DNA of 64,000 nt from Acidiferrimicrobium sp. IK (GTDB taxonomy: Bacteria; Actinomycetota; Acidimicrobiia; Acidimicrobiales; Palsa-688), in the NCBI RefSeq assembly GCF_025499425.1, contig NZ_JAIMCB010000006.1, forward strand, positions 186,001 to 250,000, given 5' to 3'. The position numbers and the translations under genes are program-made. Of this stretch, positions 50,634-59,724 are shown piece by piece. The notes under the pieces are model-generated. The model saw only the letters and a program-made list of their open reading frames with translations, was not told the DNA's origin and made no database searches. Numbering within the stretch: the first letter of the stretch is position 1; every line of letters begins with the position of its first letter.

Positions 50634-52003
50634 CCACCGAGCACCAGTCGCTGGGCCATCTGCTCGCAGCCGGGGGAGGCGCTGGTGGCCCGGCGGCTGA
50701 CCGGGACCTGGTGGAGGGCCTGCGAGCCGACGTACTCGCCGCGCTGACCGAGCGCACCGCGGCCCGCCAGGCGGCCGGAGGCCTACCACTCGGTCCGGCC
50801 GACGAGCAGGCGCTGGGTCGCCAGCTGATCGCCGAGGCCCTGGAGCGCCGGGCCCGCCAAGCGCTGTCGGCCGGGGACACGGTGATGTCCGGGGTCGGCG
50901 AGGACCGCCTCGCCCGGGCAGTCTTCGACGCGCTGTTCCGCCTGAACCGCCTGCAGCGCCTGCTGGACGACCCGGGGATCGAGAACATCAACGCGAACGG
51001 CTGTGATGTGGTGTGGGTCCGCTACGCCGACGGACGCCGGGAGCAGGCGGAACCGATCGCGGAGTCCGACGCCGAGCTGGAGGACATGCTGCGCACCGCG
51101 GCAGCCCGCGTCGGGATCGGCGAGCGGCGCTTCGACCGGGGATCGCCCCGGATCTCGCTGCAGCTGCCCGACGGCTCCCGGCTGTTCGCGTTGATGGCGG
51201 TGGCGGCCCGGCCGTGCGTATCGATCCGCCGGCACCGCTACCTGAAGGTCACCTTGGACGACCTGATCGCGACCGGCACCGTCGACATCGCGCTTCGCGA
51301 GTTCCTCCGGGCGCTGATGGCGGCGAAGAAGTCCTGCATCATCTGCGGGGGGACCGGGGCAGGCAAGACCACCCTCCTTCGGGCGATGGCAGCCGACATC
51401 CCGGCCTCGGAGCGGCTGATCACCATCGAGGACTCCTTGGAGCTCGGCCTGGACCGCTACCCCGACCTGCACCCGGACTGCATCGCCTTGGAATCCCGGG
51501 AGGCGAACCTCGAAGGCCAGGGCGGGGTCAGCCTGGCGGAGCTGGTGCGCTGGGCGCTTCGCATGTCACCTGACCGGGTGATCGTCGGCGAGGCCCGAGG
51601 CGATGAGGTCCTCGCTCTACTCAACGCCATGAGCCAGGGCACTGACGGGTCGATGGCCACCCTGCACGCCTCGTCGTCGCGGGGTGCGTTCTCCAAGCTC
51701 GCCACCTACGCCATCCAAGCCCCCGAACGCCTCCCCTTGGAGGCGACGAACCTGCTCGTCGCTAACGCCGTGCACTTCGTCATCCACCTCGCACGCGACG
51801 GTGAGCGCCGGGTGGTCTCCTCGATCCGGGAGGTGACCGGGGCGGAGGGCCCGATGGTCGCCTCGAACGAGGTCTTCCGGCCCGACCACAGCCGTCGGGC
51901 GGTGCCGGGCGCCCCCCTTCGCAATGACACCCTCGACCAGCTGGTAGCGGTCGGTTTCGACCCTGGCCTGCTGGAACGGCCGGAGGGGTGGTGGGAGCAG
52001 TGA
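50630..52003 (+). CDS. tadA: TadA/CpaF secretion ATPase
   Basis: The 457-aa protein from GTG 50630 has the full GspE-type ATPase: Walker A IICGGTGAGKTTLLRAM, an Asp box (RLITIEDSLELGLDRYPDLH), Walker B VIVGEARGDEVLALLNAM and a His box (SQGTDGSMATLHASS). The N-terminal ~160 residues are the linker/N1 domain. It powers Tad pilus assembly. Overlaps of 4 bp at both ends couple it to TadZ and TadB. Confidence 0.95.
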   Translation: MTTEHQSLGHLLAAGGGAGGPAADRDLVEGLRADVLAALTERTAARQAAGGLPLGPADEQALGRQLIAEALERRARQALSAGDTVMSGVGEDRLARAVFDALFRLNRLQRLLDDPGIENINANGCDVVWVRYADGRREQAEPIAESDAELEDMLRTAAARVGIGERRFDRGSPRISLQLPDGSRLFALMAVAARPCVSIRRHRYLKVTLDDLIATGTVDIALREFLRALMAAKKSCIICGGTGAGKTTLLRAMAADIPASERLITIEDSLELGLDRYPDLHPDCIALESREANLEGQGGVSLAELVRWALRMSPDRVIVGEARGDEVLALLNAMSQGTDGSMATLHASSSRGAFSKLATYAIQAPERLPLEATNLLVANAVHFVIHLARDGERRVVSSIREVTGAEGPMVASNEVFRPDHSRRAVPGAPLRNDTLDQLVAVGFDPGLLERPEGWWEQ

Positions 52004-52863
52004 CCGCCCTCGCCGGGCTTCTCGGGGCCGGCGTCGGGCTGGGGCTGGTGCTGGTCTGGGCCGGCTGGCACGGTGTCAGCCTTCCCCGCCGGACTAGAGC
52101 GTCGGCGGGTCCGAGGGCCGAGCGGGCGACGTTGCGCCTCGGCCTCGCCGCTGGTGCTGCGGTGCTCGTCGGGGCGGCGACGGGCTGGCCGGTCGGGGCG
52201 CTCCTGGCCGGGCTGGCCGGGTGGGGGCTGCCGGGCCTGCTCGCGGGACCGAAGGGACGTGCCGGGGGGCTGGCCCGGGTGGAGGCGGTGGCCGGGTGGG
52301 CGGAGATGCTGCGCGACACGATGGCCGGCGCCGCCGGGTTGGAGCAGGCGATCGTCGCCACCGCACCGGTCGCGCCGCTTGCGATCCGGGCCGAGGTCGC
52401 CACCTTGGCGGTCCGCCTCGACGGCGAGCGGCTCGCCCCGGCGCTGCGGGGCTTCGCGGATGAGGTGGCCGACCCGACCATGGACCTGGTCGTCGCCGCG
52501 TTGGTGCTAGCGGCGGAGCATCAGGCGTCCCGGCTCGGCGAGCTGCTCGGCTCGCTCGCCCAAGCCGCCCGGGACCAGGCCACCATGCGCCTGCGGGTCG
52601 AAGCCGGACGGGCCCGGGCGCGTACCTCGGTCAAAGTCGTTCTCGGGGTGACCGCCGGATTGGCGCTCGGCCTCGCCGTGTTGAACCGCTCCTATCTCTC
52701 CCCTTACGACACCGCCGTCGGCCAGCTCGTGCTGCTCATGATCGGGGCGATGTTCGCCGGGGCGTTCACCTGGCTGTCGCGCATGACCCGCCCGGCCGCC
52801 CCCGAACGGTTCCTCGCCGCCGGGCACGCCGAGCCGGCCGTCGCCCACGGTGTCCGGCCGTGA
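52000..52863 (+). CDS. tadB: TadB, pilus inner-membrane platform protein
   Basis: The 287-aa protein has two N-terminal hydrophobic helices, a ~150-residue cytoplasmic GspF-like domain (WAEMLRDTMAGAAGLEQAI, LAQAARDQATMRLRVEAGRARARTS) and two C-terminal helices (LVLLMIGAMFAGAFTWLSRM). It forms the membrane platform with TadC. GTG 52000 overlaps tadA by 4 bp and the stop overlaps tadC by 4 bp. Confidence 0.9.
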   Translation: MTALAGLLGAGVGLGLVLVWAGWHGVSLPRRTRASAGPRAERATLRLGLAAGAAVLVGAATGWPVGALLAGLAGWGLPGLLAGPKGRAGGLARVEAVAGWAEMLRDTMAGAAGLEQAIVATAPVAPLAIRAEVATLAVRLDGERLAPALRGFADEVADPTMDLVVAALVLAAEHQASRLGELLGSLAQAARDQATMRLRVEAGRARARTSVKVVLGVTAGLALGLAVLNRSYLSPYDTAVGQLVLLMIGAMFAGAFTWLSRMTRPAAPERFLAAGHAEPAVAHGVRP

Positions 52864-53765
52864 TCACCGCCCTGTTGCTCGGAGCGGGCACCGGGCTCGG
52901 GTTGTGGTTGGTGGTGCGCGGCCTGTTCCCGCCCCGACCGTCGCTCGCGGATGCCCTCGCCCAACTGAAACGAGTACCACAAGCGTCCCCGGTGCTCGCC
53001 CCGGTCGCCGACGGCGGCATCGCCGCCCGGGTCGGCGCGCCGGTCGCCGGGCTGCTCGGCCGCGTCGGGGCGGGCTGGCTGGTACCGGGCAGGATCCGCC
53101 AGGACTTGGCGGTGCTGGAGCGCAGCACCGAGCGTCACCTGGCCGAGAAAATCACCCTCAGCCTGGTCGGCCTGCTCGTCGTCCCCGCCATGGCCGCACT
53201 GCTGGCCCTCGGCGGAGCGCGCCTGCCGCTCGCCGTGCCGGTCTGGGGGGCGCTGGTGCTCGCAGTGGTCGGTTTCGTGATCCCCGACCTTGGCATCCAC
53301 ACCGACGCCACCCGACGACGCCGCGACTTCCGCCATGCGCTCAGCTCCTTCCTCGACCTGGTCGTGGTCGCCCTCGCTGGCGGCGGCGGGGTCGAGAGCG
53401 CGCTCGGCGACGCCGCGAGCATCGGGGCCGGCTGGCCGTTCGCCTACCTGCGCCGAGCCCTCGACCAGGCGCGCCTCGCCCGCGAAGCACCGTGGGCCGC
53501 GCTCGGACGGCTCGGGGTCGAGCTCGGCGTCGGGGAGCTGTCCGAGCTCGCCGCCTCGGTCGCCCTGGCCGGCACCGAAGGCGCCAGGGTCCGCGCCAGC
53601 CTGGCCGCCAAGGCCACCTCGCTTCGCACACACCAGCTCGCCGAAGCCGAGACCGCCGATCAGGCCGCCAGCGAACGGATGAGCCTGCCCATCGTGCTGC
53701 TCTTCGCCGGGTTCCTGTTCTTCATCGGCTTCCCCGCCGTCGAACGAGTCCTCCACAGCGTCTGA
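52860..53765 (+). CDS. tadC: TadC, pilus inner-membrane platform protein
   Basis: The 301-aa protein pairs with TadB: a helix near the start (ITALLLGAGTGLGLWLVV), two central helices, a GspF-like domain with the conserved RRDFRHALSSFLDLVVVALAGG and an end helix (SLPIVLLFAGFLFFIGFPAVERVL). GTG 52860 overlaps tadB (GTGA). Predicted to form the platform that TadA drives. The length matches TadC. Confidence 0.9.
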   Translation: MITALLLGAGTGLGLWLVVRGLFPPRPSLADALAQLKRVPQASPVLAPVADGGIAARVGAPVAGLLGRVGAGWLVPGRIRQDLAVLERSTERHLAEKITLSLVGLLVVPAMAALLALGGARLPLAVPVWGALVLAVVGFVIPDLGIHTDATRRRRDFRHALSSFLDLVVVALAGGGGVESALGDAASIGAGWPFAYLRRALDQARLAREAPWAALGRLGVELGVGELSELAASVALAGTEGARVRASLAAKATSLRTHQLAEAETADQAASERMSLPIVLLFAGFLFFIGFPAVERVLHSV

Positions 53766-53800
53766 CCATCCATCCAACAAACAGAAAGAAGGCCAATACC

Positions 53801-54004
53801 GTGTTCCCCGAGCTGACCGTCCTCAAGAACCTCATCGGGGTGCTCTTCGCCCGATGGCAGGCGCTGCGAGCCGACCCCGAGGCCGCCTACTCCACCGAGA
53901 CGGTGATCGTCACCGCCCTCCTCGCCGCGCTGGCCCTCACCGCCGTCGGCATCATCGTCGCCAAGGTCGTCGCCAAGGCCAACAGCATCACCACCGGCCC
54001 CTGA
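53801..54004 (+). CDS. small Flp/TadE-like pilin
   Basis: The 67-aa protein from GTG 53801 has a ~35-residue leader, Glu in STETVIVTALLAALALTAVG, and one hydrophobic helix with a short polar tail. This is the size and shape of a Flp-type prepilin with a Glu at the cleavage side, to be processed by the peptidase encoded at 58573. It follows tadC by 35 bp, with AGAAGG upstream of the GTG. It is the likely major pilus subunit. Confidence 0.7.
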   Translation: MFPELTVLKNLIGVLFARWQALRADPEAAYSTETVIVTALLAALALTAVGIIVAKVVAKANSITTGP

Positions 54005-54257
54005 CCCCAACGGTGGACAGCTCTGTAGGGAGGCCGAATTCATGTCGGTTGGGCCGTCTTCTTGTCGGTGGCGTGTCGCTCGCGGCTGGATTCATGTCGG
54101 TTGCAAGCCGCCTCCTGTCACCTCCCGCCCGATCCGAGCGCCCGTGCATGGACGCAGGTCACGGCGTTGACCAGCTACTTCGCGACTCGCCCCAGAGCCA
54201 CACCCGCCGACACGCGGCGACGTCCAACTCGCGTCGGCCAGATGAGAAGTCCCGACC
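54005..54257. other. gap in the Tad locus with short direct repeats
   Basis: The gap holds two exact 14-bp repeats ATTCATGTCGGTTG (54038-54051 and 54090-54103) and no convincing gene. The direct repeats could bind a regulator or be the mark of a past insertion. Confidence 0.4.
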
Positions 54258-54863
54258 ATGACCGAGGAAACCGACAAGTCGATGGTCTTTCGGTCGCGAC
54301 GGAGAAGGGAACCGAACGATGTTCTCCCTGGACCGAACCGACAAGAAGCCTGCCACAACCGACATATTCGCGGAATCCCTACAAGCTCCTCCTCCGCTCG
54401 CGCTCGACGGTTGCGGCCACGCTGTCGATGGCGGCCGGCACGGCACCGGCGCGCTCGGCGGTTTCCACGCTGGGGCGGTGAGAGCGGCGCGGTCGCAGCC
54501 GAGCTGGTCATCGCCACCCCGCTGCTGCTGCTGCTCATCTTGGGTGTCGTCCAGTTCGCCCTGTGGGAGCACGCCACCGGTATCGCCGAAGCGGCAGCCC
54601 AGCAAGGCCTCTCAGTCGCCCGGCTCCAGGGTGAGACCGCCCAGGCCGGCACCGCCGAGACCCGCACCATCCTCGACCAGCTCGGCACCGGCGTCCTCGT
54701 CGCCCCGCAAGTGACCGCTATCCGCACAGGAGTCACCACGACGGTGGTGGTCAGCGGGCACGCCGAGAGCGTCGTCGGCATGTTCACCCTGCCGGTACGT
54801 GCCACCGCCGTCGGCCCGACCGAGCCGCCCGCGACCGTGACCGCGGCCGGAGCCGGGCCGTGA
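54258..54863 (+). CDS. TadE-like pilus protein
   Basis: The C-terminal ~130 residues are TadE-like: GESGAVAAELVIATPLLLLL followed by FALWEHATGIAEAAAQQGLS, and a beta-rich domain outside. The first ~75 residues (Arg/Ser/Pro-rich) are poor in character and the true start may lie near 54470, or a frameshift may have lengthened the ORF. The product is a pseudopilin-type component. 4-bp overlap with the next gene. Confidence 0.7.
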   Translation: MTEETDKSMVFRSRRRREPNDVLPGPNRQEACHNRHIRGIPTSSSSARARRLRPRCRWRPARHRRARRFPRWGGESGAVAAELVIATPLLLLLILGVVQFALWEHATGIAEAAAQQGLSVARLQGETAQAGTAETRTILDQLGTGVLVAPQVTAIRTGVTTTVVVSGHAESVVGMFTLPVRATAVGPTEPPATVTAAGAGP

Positions 54864-55333
54864 GCGCCCGCGCGGTGACCGCGACCGCCGGTCGCTGCGG
54901 GGCAGGTCGCTGCCGGGGACTTGGGGACGAGCGGGGGTCGGTGACCACCGAGCTGGTGCTGCTCACGCCGTTGCTGATCCTCCTGCTGCTGTTCGTCGTC
55001 GCCCTCGGCCGCCTGGCCGGGGCGCGCATCAACGTCGACGGCGCCGCCACCCAGGCCGCCCGGGCGGCCTCCATCGCCACTACGCCCGCAGAGGCCACTG
55101 TCGAGGCGCGCCAGACCGCTATTTCTGCGCTCGGCTCCGACCACGTCACCTGCGCCGACCTCCAGGTCGCGACCGATACCGGCGCCTTCGCCCCCGGCGG
55201 CTCGGTCACGGTGACCGTCACCTGCGCGGTCACCCTCGGCGACCTGACCGGGCTGCGCCTGCCCGCCACCCAGTCGATCGCCTCGACGGCGACCTCGGTC
55301 ATCGACACCTACCGCTCCATCCCCGGGCCATGA
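54860..55333 (+). CDS. TadE/TadG-like pseudopilin
   Basis: The 157-aa protein from GTG 54860 has the same class signature: DERGSVTTELVLLTPLLILL and a Glu at +5 of the helix, then ARINVDGAATQAARAASIATT and a beta-sheet region (CADLQVATDTGAFAPGGSVTV). It is a second minor pilin-like subunit and overlaps both neighbours by 4 bp. Confidence 0.8.
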   Translation: MSARAVTATAGRCGAGRCRGLGDERGSVTTELVLLTPLLILLLLFVVALGRLAGARINVDGAATQAARAASIATTPAEATVEARQTAISALGSDHVTCADLQVATDTGAFAPGGSVTVTVTCAVTLGDLTGLRLPATQSIASTATSVIDTYRSIPGP

Positions 55334-55755
55334 CATACAGCCGCCTGCGGGCTCGGCTCGGCGACGGTGAAGCGGGGATGGTCACCGCCTTCGTCGTCAT
55401 CTTCACCCTGGCAATCCTCGCCATGGCCGGCCTCGTCACCGACGGCGGCCTCGCGCTGGCGGCCAAGGTGCGCGCCGTCGACGACGCCCAAGCCGCGGCC
55501 AGAGCCGGAGCCCAGGCCATCGACATCCCCCTCTACCGCCAAACCGGCCAGATCACCCTCGACACCTCCCAGGCGATCGCCGACGCCCAAAGCTTCCTCG
55601 CCGCGGCCGGCGAGCACGGCACCGTGACCGTCACCGGCGAGACCGTCACGGTCACCGTGACCATCACCCGGCCCACCCAGATCCTCTCGATCGTCGGCGT
55701 GAACCAGCTCACCGCCACCGGCTCGGGCAGCGCCACCGCCCAGCAGGGCCCCTGA
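55330..55755 (+). CDS. TadG-like protein (Tad N-terminal helix)
   Basis: The 141-aa protein has a Tad-type helix (GEAGMVTAFVVIFTLAILAM), followed by GLVTDGGLALAAKVRAVDDAQAAARAGA, in part, and a Thr/Val-rich beta region. This is the N-terminal part typical of TadG; the von Willebrand domain of larger TadG proteins is absent. It is probably a minor pilus component. Confidence 0.75.
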   Translation: MTYSRLRARLGDGEAGMVTAFVVIFTLAILAMAGLVTDGGLALAAKVRAVDDAQAAARAGAQAIDIPLYRQTGQITLDTSQAIADAQSFLAAAGEHGTVTVTGETVTVTVTITRPTQILSIVGVNQLTATGSGSATAQQGP

Positions 55756-55756
55756 C

Positions 55757-58576
55757 ATGGGCCGCCTCGCCGCTGCCGCCAAAGGCCTCGCCGCACTCGT
55801 GCTCCTCGCCGCGCTCGTCGCCGGCGTCCCGCTCGTCCTGTGGCACTTCGTTGGCTGGCCCCTCCCACACCACATCCCCTCGCTGTCGACGATCGGCCAC
55901 GCCGTCACCCGCCATGGCATCCCAGCACGCACCCTCGTCGAAGCGCTCGCAGTCGTCGTGTGGATCACCTGGGCTGTCCTCGTCGCCTCGGTCGCTGCCG
56001 AGATCCCCGCCGCGCTCGGCGGCCGGCGCGCCCCGAGGCTCCCTATCGCCGGCGTCTTCCAGCCCGTCACTGGCCGCCTCGTCGCCGCGGTCGTCGTGGC
56101 CTGCCTCGCTTTGGCGCCGCGGCCCGCGCACACCGGCACTCTCGGACGCGGGATGGCCGCGATCAGCCTCCGGCCGCCAGTCGCGACGCTCGTCGCCAAC
56201 GACGGCACCATCACCGACACCGACCTCGCCGCCGCAACCCGCCCCGTTGCGCCGGCCCCCGCGCCGCCCATCCCTGCACGGGCGACCACCACCGACGCGC
56301 CGCCTGGCGCCGACGCGTCGGCCATGGCACCCGTCCCGACGGCCGCCCCAGCCACCTACATCGTCCAGCGCGGCGACACCCTGTGGGGCATCGCCGAGCG
56401 GGAGCTCGGCGACCCGTTGCGCTGGTCGGAGATCTTCCAGCTCAACGAGGATCGACCCCAGCCCGGCGGGGTCACGCTCACCGACCCGCATTGGATCGAC
56501 CCCGGCTGGACGCTCCTCCTGCCCGCCCCAGCCGCCGCCGGGTCCGCCTCGACGCCGGCACCGCCGACCAGCCAGTCGCACCAGTCGCCCGCCACCGTGC
56601 GTCCGGCGACAGTGCCCCCGTCAACATCCCCACCGGCGACCACGCCACCGACCACGTCGCCCAGCACCGGGGCTCCGCCGACCACGACGCCGTCCGAGCT
56701 GTCACCGACGACGGCCCCCCACCGCGTCGACGCGGAGCCCGTCGATCGCAGCGGAGAACCGGTGCGACTGCCGTCAGGCTCGGTCGTCGCCGGCTCGTTC
56801 GCCGCCGCTGTGGCCGCCACCGTTGCCATCGGGCGGCTCCGTCGCCGCCACGCCTACCGCTACCGGCCACCCGAGCCGGGCCGCACCCTCGCCACCGAGC
56901 CGGCCCGCCCCACCATCCACCACCTGCGCCAAGCGGCTGCGGCGACCGCGCCGCTCGACGGGTCGGGTCCGGTCCCGGTCATGCCGGTCGGCGAGGAGGA
57001 ACGAATCGGCGACCCCGGCCACCTCGACGTGGCGTCGCGCGGCAACGAGGTCGTGACCATCGAGCTCACCGACCTCTCCGGCGTCGCCCTCGTCGGCCCG
57101 GGTGTCGACGACGTCGCCCGCGCCCTGCTCGCCGCGCTCTTGGTCCGGGCCGAGCCGGGCGCGGCCGAGGTGCTCCTCACCGACGACCTCGCCGAGCGAC
57201 TGCTGCCCGGCCTGGATCCGAACCGCGCCATCCGTCGGCTAGTGACCACCGACCAGGCGGCCCGGGCCGTCGAGTCCGAGCGCGTCGCCCGCAGCCGGCG
57301 CTTCGAGGCCGCCGGAGCGGCCGACGCCACCCAGTTCCGGGCCGAGAACCCCGAGAACCCGCTGCCGTTGCTGCTCGTGCTCCTCGACACGCTGCCCGCC
57401 GAGTCACTCGGCCGGTGGGCCGCGCTCGTCGCCGACGCCCCCCGCCTGGCCATCTGTGTCGTGTCCCTCGCGCCGTCGCCGATCGCCGCCGGACAGCTGC
57501 GCATGGACGCCGCCCGCCGAGTGCTCGACGCCACGCCGGTTGACCGTCTCGGAGCGCTGCTCGGCACTCAGCTGTTCGGGCTGCGCGCCGACGAGGCGAC
57601 CGAGGTGATCGCCGCGGTCGCCGAGGTGGCCGGCGAGGGCGACCTCGACGAAGAACCCTTCGCCACCAACGCCACCGTCATCCCCTTGCGGGCCGACGGC
57701 CCGTCAACCGACGACTTATCAACCGACGACCCCGGCGAACCGTGGCCCGAGCCGTCACCGTCTCTCTCAGCGAACGGAAGCGGCGACCGGCAGGCGGAGC
57801 GGCCGATCGCCGTGCGGATGTTCGGCCACTTCGAGGTGGCGGTGCACGGCGAGGCGGTGGTGACCGGGCTGCGCAGCCGGGCCCGCGACGTCTTCGCCTG
57901 GTGCCTGCTGCGCCCGGAGGGCGCGACGAGCGACGAGGCCGTCGACGCCCTGTGGCCCGACACCGCGCCCGGCCGGGTCCACGGCCAGTTCTGGAGGTCC
58001 TTCTCCGACCTGCGGGCCCGGCTCCGAGAAGCCGGTGGCGGCGACCTCGAGGTGCTCACCAAGGCCGGCGAGCACTACCGGCCGTGTAGCACCGAGATCG
58101 CCTGTGACCTGTGGGAGTTCCAGGCCGCCCTCGGCGAGGCCGCCCGGGCCGACGACGACGAGGTCGCCCGGGCCGCGCTGCGCCGGGCGGTCGAGGTTTA
58201 CCGGGGCGACCTTCTGGCCGGGATGGACCGGCCCTGGGTCGAGCCGGTCCGCCAGGACCTGCACCGCCGGTCCCTCGACGCCCACCTGCGCCTGGCCGAG
58301 CTCGAGGAGCAGACCGGGCGCCCCGACGCCGCGGTCGAGGTCCTCGAACAGGCCATTACCCGGGACCGCTACGCCGAGGAGCCCTACCGGCGTCTCATGG
58401 TCCTCCACGCCGCCCACGGCCGTCCCAGCGCGGTCACCGACGTCTGGCGCCTCCTCCAGGGCCGCCTCGCCGAACTCGACCTCGACGTCGAGTCCGCCAC
58501 CGCCGGCCTCTACCATCAGCTCACGGCCGACCAGCAGCCCCGGCCGGGCCCCGACCGAGTGCGCTCGCCGCGGTGA
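55757..58576 (+). CDS. transmembrane LysM protein with SARP/BTAD output domain
   Basis: The 939-aa protein has several N-terminal helices (residues ~10-120), a LysM domain at ~200-250 (YIVQRGDTLWGIAERELGD), a Pro/Thr linker, one more helix at ~340, a central domain (VALVGPGVDDVARALLAALL), and at ~680-930 an OmpR-type winged helix with a bacterial transcriptional activation domain (MFGHFEVAVHGEAVVTGLRS, RAVEVYRGDLLAGMDRPWVE, YRRLMVLHAAHGRPSAV). It looks like a membrane-tethered SARP regulator that could bind peptidoglycan outside and DNA inside. It lies between TadG-like and prepilin peptidase genes, so it probably controls the pilus. Confidence 0.87.
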   Translation: MGRLAAAAKGLAALVLLAALVAGVPLVLWHFVGWPLPHHIPSLSTIGHAVTRHGIPARTLVEALAVVVWITWAVLVASVAAEIPAALGGRRAPRLPIAGVFQPVTGRLVAAVVVACLALAPRPAHTGTLGRGMAAISLRPPVATLVANDGTITDTDLAAATRPVAPAPAPPIPARATTTDAPPGADASAMAPVPTAAPATYIVQRGDTLWGIAERELGDPLRWSEIFQLNEDRPQPGGVTLTDPHWIDPGWTLLLPAPAAAGSASTPAPPTSQSHQSPATVRPATVPPSTSPPATTPPTTSPSTGAPPTTTPSELSPTTAPHRVDAEPVDRSGEPVRLPSGSVVAGSFAAAVAATVAIGRLRRRHAYRYRPPEPGRTLATEPARPTIHHLRQAAAATAPLDGSGPVPVMPVGEEERIGDPGHLDVASRGNEVVTIELTDLSGVALVGPGVDDVARALLAALLVRAEPGAAEVLLTDDLAERLLPGLDPNRAIRRLVTTDQAARAVESERVARSRRFEAAGAADATQFRAENPENPLPLLLVLLDTLPAESLGRWAALVADAPRLAICVVSLAPSPIAAGQLRMDAARRVLDATPVDRLGALLGTQLFGLRADEATEVIAAVAEVAGEGDLDEEPFATNATVIPLRADGPSTDDLSTDDPGEPWPEPSPSLSANGSGDRQAERPIAVRMFGHFEVAVHGEAVVTGLRSRARDVFAWCLLRPEGATSDEAVDALWPDTAPGRVHGQFWRSFSDLRARLREAGGGDLEVLTKAGEHYRPCSTEIACDLWEFQAALGEAARADDDEVARAALRRAVEVYRGDLLAGMDRPWVEPVRQDLHRRSLDAHLRLAELEEQTGRPDAAVEVLEQAITRDRYAEEPYRRLMVLHAAHGRPSAVTDVWRLLQGRLAELDLDVESATAGLYHQLTADQQPRPGPDRVRSPR

Positions 58577-59142
58577 CCGGCGACCCTCTCGCCCCCGCCC
58601 TGGCGTCGGCACCCTGGCGGGCGCTCACCCTCACCTCGATCGCCGCGGTCGAGTTTGCGCTCGTATGGCGGTTCGGTTGGACGGCGCCGCTTGCCGCCTA
58701 CCTCTACTTCGGGATGGTGGTGACGGTCGCTGTGGTGATCGACGCCCGTACGCTGCGGATGCCCAACCTGCTGCTCCTGCCGTCCTATCCGATCGGCTTG
58801 GCGCTTCTTGGCGCCGCGGCAGCAGCCGACGGGCGGTGGTGGCCGCTCGGGCGCGCGGCCATCGCCATGGGGGCCGTGGCTGGCTTCTACCTCGCCATCG
58901 CCCTGGTGGCCGGCGGGCAGCGGCTCGGCCTCGCCGATGTCACCTTGGGCGGCCTGCTCGGCCTCGTGCTCGGCTGGGTGAGCTGGTTGGCGCTCTCCAC
59001 GGGGGTGATCCTCGGCTGGGTCATCGCCCTGGTCGCCGTCGTGGTCTGGCGCCCTGGTTGCCGCCCGGGCCGAACCCCCGCCATACCGGCGGGACCGTGC
59101 CTGTGGCTCGGCGCCCTGGTCGCAGTTCTCGCCGCCAGGTAG
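58573..59142 (+). CDS. A24 prepilin peptidase (CpaA/TadV-like)
   Basis: The 189-aa protein has six hydrophobic helices with one catalytic Asp in IDARTLRMPN and the second in RLGLADVTLGGLLG (usual GxGD site; here GLAD). The short form without an N-methylase domain is typical of TadV. It would cleave the Flp-like and TadE-like prepilins. GTG 58573 overlaps the SARP gene by 4 bp. It is the last gene of the Tad locus. Confidence 0.85.
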   Translation: MTGDPLAPALASAPWRALTLTSIAAVEFALVWRFGWTAPLAAYLYFGMVVTVAVVIDARTLRMPNLLLLPSYPIGLALLGAAAAADGRWWPLGRAAIAMGAVAGFYLAIALVAGGQRLGLADVTLGGLLGLVLGWVSWLALSTGVILGWVIALVAVVVWRPGCRPGRTPAIPAGPCLWLGALVAVLAAR

Positions 59143-59165
59143 GTCGCCGCGGGCCGCCCGCAGCG

Positions 59166-59549
59166 TCAGCGCGCGGCGGCGCCAACCAGATCGGCGAGCG
59201 CCAGGTTGGCCACGAGACGGGCGAAGCGCCGACCCGCAGCGGGCCGAAGGACCACGACCCGCACCCCCGCGCCGCCCAGCTGGGCCAGAAGTGCCTGCAG
59301 CTCACGGTGGTCCGGCGACAGGCGTCCGTACCCGTCGGCCACCACCAGGTCGAAGTAGCTCCGCGCGTCGGCCAGCATTCGGGACAGGCCCGGCCGGACA
59401 GTGCCGGTGCCCTGATCCGCGTAGGTGACAACGTGGCACCACCCCGGCTGGCGGGCTACCTGCGCCGCGAGGCTGGCCACCTGCCAGTCAAGCCTCGCCT
59501 GCCCGGCGCGCCCGGGCGCCTCCCGGGCGTAGATCGCGACTCGCCACAC
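59166..59549 (-). CDS. serine-recombinase-like protein lacking the catalytic Ser
   Basis: The 127-aa protein from GTG 59549 (AAGGAG six bases before) has the resolvase N-terminal fold: RVAIYAREAPGR at the usual YxRxS position, DLVVADGYGRLSPDHREL and GVRVVVLRPA. The active-site Ser after YxR is replaced (REA), so it probably cannot cut DNA in the normal way, and there is no C-terminal DNA-binding domain. It may be a regulatory relative of mobile-element resolvases. Confidence 0.7.
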   Translation of the reverse strand: MWRVAIYAREAPGRAGQARLDWQVASLAAQVARQPGWCHVVTYADQGTGTVRPGLSRMLADARSYFDLVVADGYGRLSPDHRELQALLAQLGGAGVRVVVLRPAAGRRFARLVANLALADLVGAAAR

Positions 59550-59724
59550 GGTCGTCTCCTTCCTGATCACCTTCCGGTGGCGATGAGACCTCCGCTGGGC
59601 CCGGATTGCAAGGCCGCGCAGCTGGATCGGGCCTTCTTACGCCGATACCAGTCCTTCCGGCACCAGCTCCGGGTCGCATGTTTCTCCGCTGCGATCCTCG
59701 CTCACGCCACCGGGTCAGGCATGC

